Below the pieces are notes generated by a model. That model was not told the origin of the DNA, searched no databases, and saw only the letters and a list, made by a program, of their open reading frames with translations. Source: Bradyrhizobium sp. CCH5-F6 (GTDB taxonomy: Bacteria; Pseudomonadota; Alphaproteobacteria; Rhizobiales; Xanthobacteraceae). Taken from it: a stretch of 29,396 nucleotides of DNA. The stretch lies in assembly GCF_001556045.1 (NCBI RefSeq), contig NZ_LSIC01000143.1:1-29396 (forward strand). Direction: 5' to 3'. The position numbers and the translations under genes were made by a program. Positions 16,764-25,233 of this stretch are shown piece after piece. Position 1 is the first letter of the stretch, and every line of letters begins with the position of its first letter.

Positions 16764-18422
16764 CTATGCATTGCCAACCGCCACATGTGCGGAAGGCGCC
16801 ACCCAGCGCTGCCCCGGGATCGAGCCAAGCAGCAATTGCGTATAGGAATGCTCGGGCCCGGCGAACACGGACGCCGTCGGCCCCTGTTCGACGATCCGTC
16901 CGTTCTGCATCACCGCGACGAAGTCGCAGATTTGCGCGGTGACGCGCAGATCATGGGTGATGAACACCAATGAAATGCCGAGCCGCTGACGCAGCTCGGC
17001 GAGCAGATCCAGCACCTGGGCCTGCACGATGACGTCGAGCGCGGAGACCGGCTCGTCGGCGACAAGCACCTTTGGTTCGAGCGCCAGCGCACGTGCAAGG
17101 CCGATGCGCTGGCGCTGGCCGCCGGAGAACTCATGCGGATAGCGCTCCAGCGCGGCGGGATCGAGACCGACCATGGTGAACAGTTCGGCCGCCCGCGCGT
17201 AGGCGGTGTTGCGGGGAACACCGAGCTCGAGCAGGCCCTGAGCCACCAGATCGCGCGCCCGGCGCCGCGGATTGAGCGAGGCGAAGGGATCCTGGAAGAC
17301 CATCTGCATGGCCTGCGAACGCTTGCGCAATTCCCGCGGCTTGAGCGCGCCGTAATCGATGCCGTCCAGCCAGATCTTGCCGGCGTCCGGTTCGAGCAGG
17401 CGGACGATGCAGCGCGCCAGCGTCGACTTGCCCGATCCGCTTTCGCCGACGACGCCGATCGTGGCGCCGCGCGGCAATTCCAGACTGACCTCGTCGACGG
17501 CCAGCGTCTGCCGCTTGCCGAAGCCGAACAGACCCGGTGAGGCGTAGACCTTCGAGACCTTGTCGAGCACCAGGACCTTGTCCTGAGCCTGCGGGCGCGG
17601 CGGCGGCGCGATCAGCTTCGGGACCGCGGCGATCAGCCGGCGGGTATAGGGATGCTTCGGTGCACCAAGCACCTGCTGCGCCGCGCCCTGCTCGACGATG
17701 CGGCCCGACTGCATCACCGCGACGCGATCGGCGATGTCGGCGACGACGCCGAAATCATGGGTGATGAAGAGCACGCCCGTGCCGGTCCTGGCCTGAAGCT
17801 CGCGGATCAGGGCGAGGATCTGCGCCTGCGTGGTGACGTCGAGCGCGGTGGTCGGCTCGTCGGCGATGAGCAGGCGCGGTTTGAGCGCCAGCGCCATCGC
17901 GATCATCGCGCGCTGACGCTGCCCGCCGGAGATCTGGTGGGGGTAGGACCGCATGACGCGCTCGGGATCGCGGATGTGAACGCTCTCGAGCAACGCAAGG
18001 ACGCTGGCGCCGATCTGCTCGCGGCCGAGATCGGTGTGAAGCTCGAACACTTCGGCAATCTGCCGTCCGATCCGCTTGATCGGATTGAGCGTCGTCATCG
18101 GGTCCTGGAAGATCATGCCGATGCGCGCGCCGCGAATCCGGCGCATCGCGCTTTCCGGCAAGGAGGCGAGATCCTGCCCTTCGAACAGGATGCGGCCGCG
18201 CGCAATCGAAGTCGAAGGCGGCAGCAGGCGCATCACGGCGCTTGCCGTCATCGACTTGCCCGAGCCGCTCTCGCCGACGACGCAGACGACCTCGCCGGGC
18301 TTCACATTGAGCGACACGCACTCGGCGGCGAACGCGCGATCGGCCCCGGGGGGAAGGCTCACCGCGAGGTCGTCGAGCTGGAGCAGCGGCGCATCGCGGT
18401 CTGCACTGACTGACAAGTCCAT
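16764..18422 (-). CDS. Dipeptide/oligopeptide-type ABC transporter double ATPase (DppD-DppF fusion)
   Basis: 552 residues with two complete ATPase domains. First: Walker A GESGSGKS (50-57), signature ISGGQRQ (164-170), Walker B LLIADEP (184-190). Second: Walker A GESGSGKS (326-333), FSGGQRQ and VLVADEP further on. The HPYT motif (257-260) and its degenerate partner HSYT near the end are typical of the oligopeptide/nickel subfamily. An in-frame GTG at 18431 is an alternative start with a better GGGGG site. This is the expected energy unit for the two Dpp-type permeases at 21895-23582, from which it is separated by the desulfhydrase, regulator and flavoprotein genes. It heads the run of genes leading to the luciferase-like cassette. 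Confidence 0.94.
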   Translation of the reverse strand: MDLSVSADRDAPLLQLDDLAVSLPPGADRAFAAECVSLNVKPGEVVCVVGESGSGKSMTASAVMRLLPPSTSIARGRILFEGQDLASLPESAMRRIRGARIGMIFQDPMTTLNPIKRIGRQIAEVFELHTDLGREQIGASVLALLESVHIRDPERVMRSYPHQISGGQRQRAMIAMALALKPRLLIADEPTTALDVTTQAQILALIRELQARTGTGVLFITHDFGVVADIADRVAVMQSGRIVEQGAAQQVLGAPKHPYTRRLIAAVPKLIAPPPRPQAQDKVLVLDKVSKVYASPGLFGFGKRQTLAVDEVSLELPRGATIGVVGESGSGKSTLARCIVRLLEPDAGKIWLDGIDYGALKPRELRKRSQAMQMVFQDPFASLNPRRRARDLVAQGLLELGVPRNTAYARAAELFTMVGLDPAALERYPHEFSGGQRQRIGLARALALEPKVLVADEPVSALDVIVQAQVLDLLAELRQRLGISLVFITHDLRVTAQICDFVAVMQNGRIVEQGPTASVFAGPEHSYTQLLLGSIPGQRWVAPSAHVAVGNA

Positions 18423-18465
18423 CGCACTCACGCCGCAACCCCCGCGATCGTCATAAGCCTTTGAT

Positions 18466-18575
18466 GATCTCCAGCCGGCCCGGGCCCGATGATGTCGATA
18501 GCTTCCGCCTTGCACAAGGCGGCATTGTGCAAGGCTGCTACGTCGTTATTCGGCCCTTCGCAAGCCGGAGACCGG
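18466..18575. repeat. Imperfect 110-bp palindrome in an intergenic gap
   Basis: The centre is a perfect 11-bp inverted repeat, GCCTTGCACAA (18507-18517) and TTGTGCAAGGC (18525-18535), with loop GGCGGCA. The flanks continue as an imperfect palindrome: on one strand GCTATCG.CATCATCGGGCCC and on the other GCTACGTCGTTATTCGGCCC, each followed by a GCxGGAGA-type stretch. Both strands therefore encode similar short peptides. It lies in the 217-bp gap between the desulfhydrase gene and the double ATPase gene. No T-run follows either arm, so it is not a classical intrinsic terminator; a dispersed palindromic element or an mRNA-processing structure are possible. Confidence 0.55.
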
Positions 18576-18639
18576 AACACGCGCCGTGCGGCTGAAATCG
18601 GAAAATCCATTCTCTGCCCGGCGCCGCGCATGGAAGCAA

Positions 18640-19725
18640 TCAACCTCCGACACGGGCGCGCGGCGGCGCCGCTTGAATCGGCTCCGCACGCGCCGGATCC
18701 GACGACACGTCGGGCACGGCAAGCATGGCTTCGAGCTGCCGTTGATAGGGCGCGCAAGACAATTTGCGTTTCGCGAGCCAGGTATCCTCGAACAGCGTGC
18801 TGCGATAGCGTTCGCCGGAATCGCACAGGATCGTGACGAGCGCGCCGCGCTCGCCGGCCGCGGCCATCTCCTGCATGATCAGCAGTGATGCCCAGAGGTT
18901 GGTGCCGGTCGATCCGCCGCAGGACCTTCCGATCAACCGGGACATCACCCGCGCCGCGGCGATGCTCGCCGCATCCGGCACCGCGATGGTGCGCTCGATC
19001 AGGTCCGCGACAAAGGAGGCTTCGACCTGCGGCCGGCCGATGCCCTCGATCATGTGTCGGTGGTAGACCGATTCCACGGGATCTGCGAGGCAGAGCCGCG
19101 TGGTGAGACCGCGATAGCGGATGTAGCGGCCGATCGTCGCGGCCGTGCCGCCGGTGCCGGCGCCGCACACGACCCAAGTCGGAACGCGGTGCTCTTCCTC
19201 GGACATCTGATGGAAGATCGACTGGGCGATGTTGTCGACCCGCCAGTCGACCGCGCGCTCGGCAAAGGTGAACTGGTCGAGATAGCAGCCGCCGGTCTCA
19301 TCGGCGATGCGGATCGCAGCGGCGTAGATCTCGCCGGGCTCGTCCACGAGATGGACCTCTCCGCCGTTCGCGACGATCTCGGCCTGCTTCTCCGCCGTCG
19401 TCGTGCTCGGCATCACCGCGATGAAGCGCAGGCCGAGGAGGCGCGCGAAATAGGCTTCGGACACGGCCGTCGAGCCGCTGGAGGCCTCGACCACCGTCGA
19501 GTTCGGGCCGATGCGCCCGTTGCAGAGCGCATAGAGGAACAGCGAACGCGCAAGGCGATGCTTGAGGCTGCCGGTCAGATGCGTCGTCTCGTCCTTCAGG
19601 TACAACGTGAGGCCGGGCATGCTGGGCAGCTCGACCTTGAGCAGATGCGTCTCGGCGCAGCGCGTTCGTTCCATCTCGATGCGGCGTATCGAGGCATTGA
19701 CCCATTCACGACAAGGCGGCGTCAT
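18640..19725 (-). CDS. PLP-dependent Cds1-like L-cysteine desulfhydrase (cysteine synthase superfamily)
   Basis: 361 residues from the ATG at 19725 (GGAAGAG upstream). It has the cysteine-synthase fold: PLP lysine in TGSLKHRLA (K55), a substrate loop SSGSTA (82-87) in place of the TSGNTG of CysK, and the phosphate-binding loop GAGTGGT (188-194), followed by GRYIRYRG. The run [20 protein letters not shown] and the [11 protein letters not shown] and STGTNLW segments closely resemble, from memory, mycobacterial Cds1 (Rv3684), which degrades L-cysteine to pyruvate, ammonia and sulfide. It is transcribed divergently from an Lrp-family gene, the arrangement expected for a cysteine-responsive degradation gene. 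Action on S-substituted cysteines is also conceivable. It probably starts the block leading to the ABC ATPase. Confidence 0.85.
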   Translation of the reverse strand: MTPPCREWVNASIRRIEMERTRCAETHLLKVELPSMPGLTLYLKDETTHLTGSLKHRLARSLFLYALCNGRIGPNSTVVEASSGSTAVSEAYFARLLGLRFIAVMPSTTTAEKQAEIVANGGEVHLVDEPGEIYAAAIRIADETGGCYLDQFTFAERAVDWRVDNIAQSIFHQMSEEEHRVPTWVVCGAGTGGTAATIGRYIRYRGLTTRLCLADPVESVYHRHMIEGIGRPQVEASFVADLIERTIAVPDAASIAAARVMSRLIGRSCGGSTGTNLWASLLIMQEMAAAGERGALVTILCDSGERYRSTLFEDTWLAKRKLSCAPYQRQLEAMLAVPDVSSDPARAEPIQAAPPRARVGG

Positions 19726-19915
19726 CGGCGAAACTCTTCCAGCGATGCCGCGAGCGTAGCGAAGCCGGGCCGCAGTTTGCTTGCTTCCTGCCGCCTTTGA
19801 CGGCAGCGTGACGAATTTTTTTGCTCGCAAACGCGAATATCCAGCAATAGCATTGTCGTGGAATTGAGCTCGGCAACACGAAACTTCCACTCCCTTCGCT
19901 GCATTCGGAGACCGC
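19726..19915. promoter_or_regulatory. Divergent promoter region between the desulfhydrase and Lrp genes
   Basis: 190 bases. It holds the AT-rich element GAATTTTTTTGC (19813-19824) followed by CTCGCAAACGCGAATATCC, the most AT-rich stretch here and so the likeliest Lrp-family binding zone. An inverted repeat CTGCCG-N7-CGGCAG lies at 19788-19806. The 12-mer recurs exactly at 26025-26036 in front of the SDR gene. Promoter hexamers are too weak to place confidently. Confidence 0.45.
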
Positions 19916-20425
19916 ATGCTCGACGAACTCGATCGCAAGATACTGGCGACGCTCCAGGTGGACAGCAGCCTGTCCGTGCAGGAGGTCGGAGACCGGGTCG
20001 GACTGAGCTCGACGCCGTGTTGGCGCCGGATCCAGAAGCTGGAAAGCACGGGCTACATACGCCGCCGCGTCGCCTTGCTCGACGCCGACAAGCTCAATCT
20101 CGGTGTCAGCGTCTTCATCGCGGTCAGGACCAACCAGCACAACGCCGAATGGGCGGCGCGCTTCAAGAAGACCGTGATCAGCTTTCCGGAAGTGGTCGAC
20201 TTCTTCAGGCTCAGCGGCGACGTCGATTATCTGATCCGCGCGGTCGTGCCGGACATTGCCGCCTATGACGACCTCTATCAGAGGCTGATCGCGAAAATCG
20301 ATCTGCACGACGTCTCGTCGATGTTCGCGATGGAGCAGATCAAGTCCACGACCGAACTGCCGCTGATGTATGCCTCGACCGGCCGCGGCCGCGAGGGCTC
20401 GTCGCGGCACTCGGCGGCGATGTGA
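19916..20425 (+). CDS. Lrp/AsnC-family transcriptional regulator
   Basis: 169 residues. The N-terminal helix-turn-helix is clear ([13 protein letters not shown], then [20 protein letters not shown] at 22-41 region), followed by the [17 protein letters not shown] linker and the RAM effector domain ([37 protein letters not shown]). The protein should form octamers or hexadecamers that respond to an amino acid. Divergence from a Cds1-like desulfhydrase points to cysteine or a related amino acid as signal, as for E. coli DecR. A CGGAG ribosome site precedes the ATG. It is the only plus-strand gene in the island and ends 10 bases from the convergent flavoprotein gene. Confidence 0.93.
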   Translation: MLDELDRKILATLQVDSSLSVQEVGDRVGLSSTPCWRRIQKLESTGYIRRRVALLDADKLNLGVSVFIAVRTNQHNAEWAARFKKTVISFPEVVDFFRLSGDVDYLIRAVVPDIAAYDDLYQRLIAKIDLHDVSSMFAMEQIKSTTELPLMYASTGRGREGSSRHSAAM

Positions 20426-20435
20426 GTTCGCCGCT

Positions 20436-21863
20436 TCAGCGCGCGACGGCGGCCGGCCTGTAGCCTTCGTTCGGATCCGACACGTCGTAGGCGGCGAACT
20501 GCTCGTAGAAGACGTCCGCGTCGGCCTGGAACAGATCGCGCGAGATCGCCTGCACCAGCGCCGAGACGCCCCAGGGCATGCCGTTGATGCCGGTGCAGAT
20601 CGGCCCCTCGCTCATGAGGCCGGCGCCGTTGAGCAGATGCAGATTGCGCAAGGCACGATCCGCCTCCGGGGTTCGCCCCACCGCCTGGATGCCCGGCGTC
20701 AGGTACGGATAGTTTGCGATGTGGGTGTCGACCCGGTCGGAGCCCGGCGTGAAGCGATCCCTCCAGAACAGCATGTCCGGAACGAGGGGCGCCAGATAGG
20801 GCACGTTGGCAAGGTCGACCTTGAAGCCGGTGCCGAGGATGGCGAAGTCGGCCTCGAAGGTGCCGTTCGGCGTGGTGATCGCAAGTCCGTCGCCGGCCGC
20901 CTGCATCGCGGTCCAGCCGTCCGAGAGCCTCAGGTCAAGATTGGCGTGGGCGCGGCAGCGCTCCAGCGTGTCGGCAGGCGGAGGGGTCGGCAGCGCGAAA
21001 TAGCGGCGCATGAAGCGCAGCTTGCGCGCATCGTCGAGCATGCGGAAATTGCGGAAGAAGCCGGCGAATTCGAGATAGCGCAATGCGCTCACCTCCGGCA
21101 GCCGCGGCCGCCGCACCGAATGCCGGACTTCGCGCGCGCCGGCCTCCAGTGCAGTCGCGGTGTTGTCGAACGCCGATGCGCCGGCGCCGAGCACGGCAAC
21201 TCGCTTGTCCTTCAACGCCGCAAAATCGATCGGCTCGGAACTGTGCGCCCATAGATGCCGGGGCGCGCCATGCGCGAAAGCCGGGATGTTGGGGCCGCCG
21301 GCACCATCGATGCCGGTGGCGACCACCACCTTGCGCGCCACCACGACGCGCGAACCGCGCGGCGTCTCCAGCGTCACGCGCAAGGCCTCGCCCGCGTATT
21401 CGATCCGCTCGACGCTGGTGTTGTTCTCGACCGGCAGCGCGAGATAATCGCGAAGCCAGAGCAGATATTCCATCCACTCTTCCTTCGGGATGCGCACCAG
21501 CTCGTCCCACGCCCCGGCGCCCTTGCGCGCTTCGTACCAGGAACGGAATGCGGCTGCGGGCAAGCCGTTGTCCGGCCCGGTCAGCTCCTTGACGGTGCGC
21601 AACGTCCGCATCCGCGCCCAGGTGACCCAGGGCCCCTCCTGGCCGGGATCGCAGCGGTCGACCAGCAGGACGTTGGTGATCTGCTCGCGCAGCAGCCCGA
21701 AAGCCGCCGCGATGCCCGCCTGCCCGGCGCCGACGACGAGAACGTCGACCATCGAGGTGCCGTCCTCGGCCTGGTGCTTCAACGGCCAGGCGCGTGCCGG
21801 GTAGGAAAACAGCTTCATCTCGTGGCTGAGCTTGTCTTCCAGAGCCTTCAGGGAGCTGTTCAT
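20436..21863 (-). CDS. FAD/NAD(P)-dependent monooxygenase-like flavoprotein
   Basis: 475 residues from the ATG at 21863; an upstream in-frame ATG at 21929 has a GAGG site but overlaps the permease gene by 35 bases, so the start is uncertain. Two Rossmann motifs are present: VVGAGQAG (43-50) for FAD and VLGAGASA (224-231) for NAD(P)H, with an ATG motif near 181-184 (VVVATG). This is the class B flavin monooxygenase arrangement, resembling lysine/ornithine N-hydroxylases or FMO-like enzymes. A typical Baeyer-Villiger fingerprint (FxGxxxHxxxW) is not intact; AFAHGAPRHLWAHSSE has the HLWAH remnant. The likely role is oxygenation of the imported substrate at N or S. It is the last gene of block A, 31 bases after the permease. 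Confidence 0.85.
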   Translation of the reverse strand: MNSSLKALEDKLSHEMKLFSYPARAWPLKHQAEDGTSMVDVLVVGAGQAGIAAAFGLLREQITNVLLVDRCDPGQEGPWVTWARMRTLRTVKELTGPDNGLPAAAFRSWYEARKGAGAWDELVRIPKEEWMEYLLWLRDYLALPVENNTSVERIEYAGEALRVTLETPRGSRVVVARKVVVATGIDGAGGPNIPAFAHGAPRHLWAHSSEPIDFAALKDKRVAVLGAGASAFDNTATALEAGAREVRHSVRRPRLPEVSALRYLEFAGFFRNFRMLDDARKLRFMRRYFALPTPPPADTLERCRAHANLDLRLSDGWTAMQAAGDGLAITTPNGTFEADFAILGTGFKVDLANVPYLAPLVPDMLFWRDRFTPGSDRVDTHIANYPYLTPGIQAVGRTPEADRALRNLHLLNGAGLMSEGPICTGINGMPWGVSALVQAISRDLFQADADVFYEQFAAYDVSDPNEGYRPAAVAR

Positions 21864-21894
21864 GTCGATGCCGTCTGTTCGGATGGGGTTTCGA

Positions 21895-22734
21895 TCAACG
21901 GCGCCTGCGCCTTGGATCGAAGGTTTCATTGAGCGCCTCGCCGACGAGGTTGATGGCGATGACGGTCACGAAGATCGCGATCCCCGGAAACACCGAGAGA
22001 TGGGGCGCGCTGCGCAGCGCCGGCCGGCCGATGGCGACCATGCCGCCCCACGAGATCACGTTGGGGTCGCCGAGCCCGAGAAAGGACAGCCCCGCCTCCA
22101 GCAACACGGCGGTGGCCACCATGATCGAGCTCGTGACGATCACCGGAGACAGGCAGTTCGGCAGGATCTCGGCGAAGATGATCCTGGCCGGAGGCACGCC
22201 GACGAGGCGACAGGACAGCACGAATTCGCGGTTTCGCAGCGACATGAACTCGGCACGCACCAGACGCGCGATCGGCGGCCAGGACACCACCGCAATGGCG
22301 CCGATGATGGCTCCGATCGAGGGCTTGAGGATCACCACGAGCGCGATCACGAAGATGAAGTTCGGCGGGGTCTGGAAGATCTCGGTGATGCGCATCAGGA
22401 GATCGTCGACCCAGCCCTGCACATAGCCGGCGATGGCGCCGATCAGGATACCCACCGCGATCGCGGCGGCGGTCGCGGCGACCGCGACGATCAAGGACAC
22501 CCGCGCGCCGTAGAGCAGGCCGGCGACGACGTCGCGCCCGAGCGTGTCGGTGCCCAGAGGCGTCGCCGTGCTCTGGAACGGCGGCGTATAGGGCGTGCCG
22601 ACCGCGGGCCAGGGTCCCTCGGGAAACAGCAGCGGCGCGAACAGCGCCGCCGCCAGAATCGCGAGCAGGATGGCACAACCGACCAAGACCTGCGGCCGCC
22701 CCCACGGCGTCTGCCGGAATGCACGCAAGGTCAT
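21895..22734 (-). CDS. Dipeptide-type ABC permease (DppC-like)
   Basis: 279 residues from the ATG at 22734. The N-terminal helix (VLVGCAILLAILAAALFAPL) is followed by the GTDTLGRDVVAGLLYGARVSL block that is diagnostic of DppC/OppC proteins, and the inner-face ATPase-contact (EAA-like) loop is EFVLSCRLVGVPPARIIFAEILPN. The end, VGEALNETFDPRRRRR, matches the family. It forms the translocation pore together with the DppB-like permease, whose stop overlaps its start by four bases (ATGA). Its ATPases are the fused pair at 16764-18422. Confidence 0.94.
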   Translation of the reverse strand: MTLRAFRQTPWGRPQVLVGCAILLAILAAALFAPLLFPEGPWPAVGTPYTPPFQSTATPLGTDTLGRDVVAGLLYGARVSLIVAVAATAAAIAVGILIGAIAGYVQGWVDDLLMRITEIFQTPPNFIFVIALVVILKPSIGAIIGAIAVVSWPPIARLVRAEFMSLRNREFVLSCRLVGVPPARIIFAEILPNCLSPVIVTSSIMVATAVLLEAGLSFLGLGDPNVISWGGMVAIGRPALRSAPHLSVFPGIAIFVTVIAINLVGEALNETFDPRRRRR

Positions 22735-23582
22735 GCGGACACCTCGATGCGGGGATCGATCCAGGCCGAAACCAGATCGGTGACGAGATTGGTGATCACC
22801 ACCAGCAGCGACGAGCAGAACAGGATGCCGAGCAGCAGGTTGACGTCGCGGGCGAAGATCGCATCGAACGTCAGCCGCCCGAGGCCGGGCCAGCCGAACA
22901 CGGTCTCGACCACGACGGAGCCGCCAAGGATGCCGCCGGCGTTGACACCGAGCATGGTGATCATCGGCAGCAGCGCGTTGCCGACGACATGTTTCGTGTA
23001 GGCCTGCCGCCGGCTCATGCCCTTGGCGTAGGCGGTGCGAACGAAATCGAGCGAAGCGACGTTCAGCACGGAGGCGCGCATCAGGCGGATGAACACGGCC
23101 ATGTAGAATACCGTGAGCGTCAGCACCGGCATCACGGCGTGGCGGGCATAGCCGATCAACGCCAGGAGCGAGATGACGACGTCGGACAGCGAGTTTTGCC
23201 GGACAGCGGCGAGCGTGCCGAGGCCGATCCCGAGCAGGAACGCGGTCCCAAGCGAGGCAATCATCAGGATCGCGGTTGCCGCCAGCTTGTCGGCAATCAG
23301 GGTGGCGACCGGCATGTTGTCCTTGAAGGAGTAGCCGAGATCGAGACGCAGCAGGTTGAAGGCGTAGCGCTGGAACTGCACCCATAGCGGCTGGTCGAGA
23401 CCGAACCGCTCGCGCAGCAGCGCGACATAGCCGGCATCGCCGCCGCCCCCCTGCCCGGCCATCACCTCGGCGAGATCGCCTGGCGCGAGGTGAACCACCG
23501 CGAAATTCACGCAGACGATGCCCACGACGATGATGCAGGCCTGCGCGAGCCGGCGGAGCAGAAATGTGGCGTAGCGGGACAA
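22731..23582 (-). CDS. Dipeptide-type ABC permease (DppB-like), apparently internally shortened
   Basis: 283 residues, against about 305-340 in the family. The N-terminus (FLLRRLAQACIIVVGIVCVNFAVVHLAPGD by position 7-36) and RFGLDQPLWVQFQRY are typical of DppB, and the ATPase-contact loop is DFVRTAYAKGMSRRQAYTKHVVGNALLP. After SLLALIGYA (138-146) the family normally has a membrane helix and a periplasmic loop (P-x-F-W-x-G to H-L-V-L-P); here the sequence passes directly to RHAVMP (147-152). About 40 residues, probably one transmembrane segment, are missing in frame near base 23145. It may be non-functional or have altered topology. It lies 18 bases after the binding-protein gene. Confidence 0.85.
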   Translation of the reverse strand: MSRYATFLLRRLAQACIIVVGIVCVNFAVVHLAPGDLAEVMAGQGGGGDAGYVALLRERFGLDQPLWVQFQRYAFNLLRLDLGYSFKDNMPVATLIADKLAATAILMIASLGTAFLLGIGLGTLAAVRQNSLSDVVISLLALIGYARHAVMPVLTLTVFYMAVFIRLMRASVLNVASLDFVRTAYAKGMSRRQAYTKHVVGNALLPMITMLGVNAGGILGGSVVVETVFGWPGLGRLTFDAIFARDVNLLLGILFCSSLLVVITNLVTDLVSAWIDPRIEVSA

Positions 23583-23600
23583 TGGCGTCTTGCGTCCTTG

Positions 23601-25205
23601 CTAGCGGGCGAGATAGGCCTCGGCAAAACTGCCGTGAGCGCCGAGCGGATCGACCTCGATATTCATGACCGTCTTGCTCTTGATGGTGATGTAACGCGCG
23701 TCGGCGATCGGAAACAACGGAAGGTCCGTCATGACGATCTTCTGGAAATCGCGGAACAGCGCGGCGCGCTTGGCGGGATCGACCTCGGTCTGGGCATCTT
23801 CCAGCGCCTTGTCGGCCTCCGCGCTGCTGTAGCCGCTGCCGTTGGAGAAGGCGACACCGGGCACGATGTTCTTGGACCAGTAGAAGCGCTGGATCCCCAC
23901 GGTCGGGTCGGTCAGCCCGAATGCGCCTGTCGAGGTGGTGTCGAAATCATAGTCCTTGTAGACGCGGCGGTAATAGGTCGGGAAGTCCTGATTCCTAATG
24001 TCGACGGCGATGCCGAGCTGCGCCATCTGCTGCTTGAAATAGTCGCCCGTGCGCGAGAAGTGGTCGCCAGCCGGCAGCGGATCGTGGGTGATCTTGAAGC
24101 GCAGCCCGTCGCTCTGACGCTTCATGCCGGCCTCGTCGAGCAGCGCATTGGCCTTGGCGATGCTGAACTCATATTGAGGGACATCGGCCGTATAGAACTT
24201 TGCGTTCTCGTAGGAGATCGGCCCCGTGGCCGCCTTGGCGAAGTCGAAATAGATGCTCTTGCGAACGAAGTTGCGATCGATCGCGTGGTACATCGCCCGG
24301 CGCACGCGAACGTCCTGGAAATAGGGACGCCGCAAATTGAGCTCCATGAAGGCCTGAAACGCCAGCGCCTCGCTGCCTTGCACCGGGATTTCCAGCGTCG
24401 GCAGGGCCGCAAGCCGGTGGGCATCGGCCAGCGGCACCGGGATCGCGCCGGCAACGTCGAGCTCGCCCGCCTCCAGCGCGACCGCACGAGACGCGGCGTC
24501 CGGTATGATCACCATCACCACGCCGTCGAGATAAGGCTTCGGCGCATCCCAATAGTCGGGATTTCGCTCGAAGATGATGTACTGGCCGCGTTGCCACTCC
24601 TTGAACTTGAAGGGACCGGTGCCGATCGGCTTCAAATTGGCGGGATTGGTGAGGATGTCCGTGCCCTCGTAGAGATGCCGAGGCAGGATCTGGGATTCCA
24701 CGGAGGCGAGAGAGTTCATGACATAGGGCGAGGGCCGCTCGAACTTGAAGATCGCCGTCAGCGCGTCAGGCACCTCGACGTCGGCCAGATAGCGGTAGGT
24801 CGAGCGTCCGCGCGGATGCAGCTCTTTCCAGACTTTCAGCGCCGAGAACTGGACGTCGGACGCCGTGAACGGCTTGCCATCGTGCCACTTCACGCCGGGC
24901 CTGAGCTTGAACGTGATCGACTTGCCGTCGGCGGAGACATCCCAGGACAGCGCGAGCTGCGGCTTCGGATTGAGATTGAAATCGTAACACGCAAGGCCGT
25001 CGAACAGCTTGCCGGAGATCTCGTAGATCTGCCCGGTCGAGTTGAAGGCGCCGGTCAGCATCACCGGTTCGGCGATCCACATCCTGAGCAGGCCGCCCTT
25101 CTTCGGGGTCGCGGCGTACGCGCGAGATACGACGGCGGGCATCGCGACGCCCGCAAGCCCGGCCGCGGCAAAACCGGCGAACACATTCCGTCTGGTGAAC
25201 GACAT
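23601..25205 (-). CDS. Peptide-type ABC substrate-binding protein (SBP_bac_5; KPN_01854-like)
   Basis: 534 residues from the ATG at 25205 (GAGAAGG upstream). The N-terminus SFTRRNVFAGFAAAGLAG has a twin-arginine motif (R5, R6), with cleavage expected after SRAYA. The mature part is a type II/cluster C binding protein: LSWDVSADGKSITFKLRPG, VKWHDGKPFTASDVQFS, PIGTGPFKFKEWQRG, and RRAMYHAIDRNFV. It resembles the family named for KPN_01854, recalled as the partner of the luciferase-like enzyme found at 15218. These proteins bind peptides, opines, nickel or other small molecules. It follows the SDR gene after 28 bases and leads the permease pair. Confidence 0.9.
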   Translation of the reverse strand: MSFTRRNVFAGFAAAGLAGVAMPAVVSRAYAATPKKGGLLRMWIAEPVMLTGAFNSTGQIYEISGKLFDGLACYDFNLNPKPQLALSWDVSADGKSITFKLRPGVKWHDGKPFTASDVQFSALKVWKELHPRGRSTYRYLADVEVPDALTAIFKFERPSPYVMNSLASVESQILPRHLYEGTDILTNPANLKPIGTGPFKFKEWQRGQYIIFERNPDYWDAPKPYLDGVVMVIIPDAASRAVALEAGELDVAGAIPVPLADAHRLAALPTLEIPVQGSEALAFQAFMELNLRRPYFQDVRVRRAMYHAIDRNFVRKSIYFDFAKAATGPISYENAKFYTADVPQYEFSIAKANALLDEAGMKRQSDGLRFKITHDPLPAGDHFSRTGDYFKQQMAQLGIAVDIRNQDFPTYYRRVYKDYDFDTTSTGAFGLTDPTVGIQRFYWSKNIVPGVAFSNGSGYSSAEADKALEDAQTEVDPAKRAALFRDFQKIVMTDLPLFPIADARYITIKSKTVMNIEVDPLGAHGSFAEAYLAR

Positions 25206-25233
25206 CGGCAAAACCTTCTCGCGTTGAATTTCG

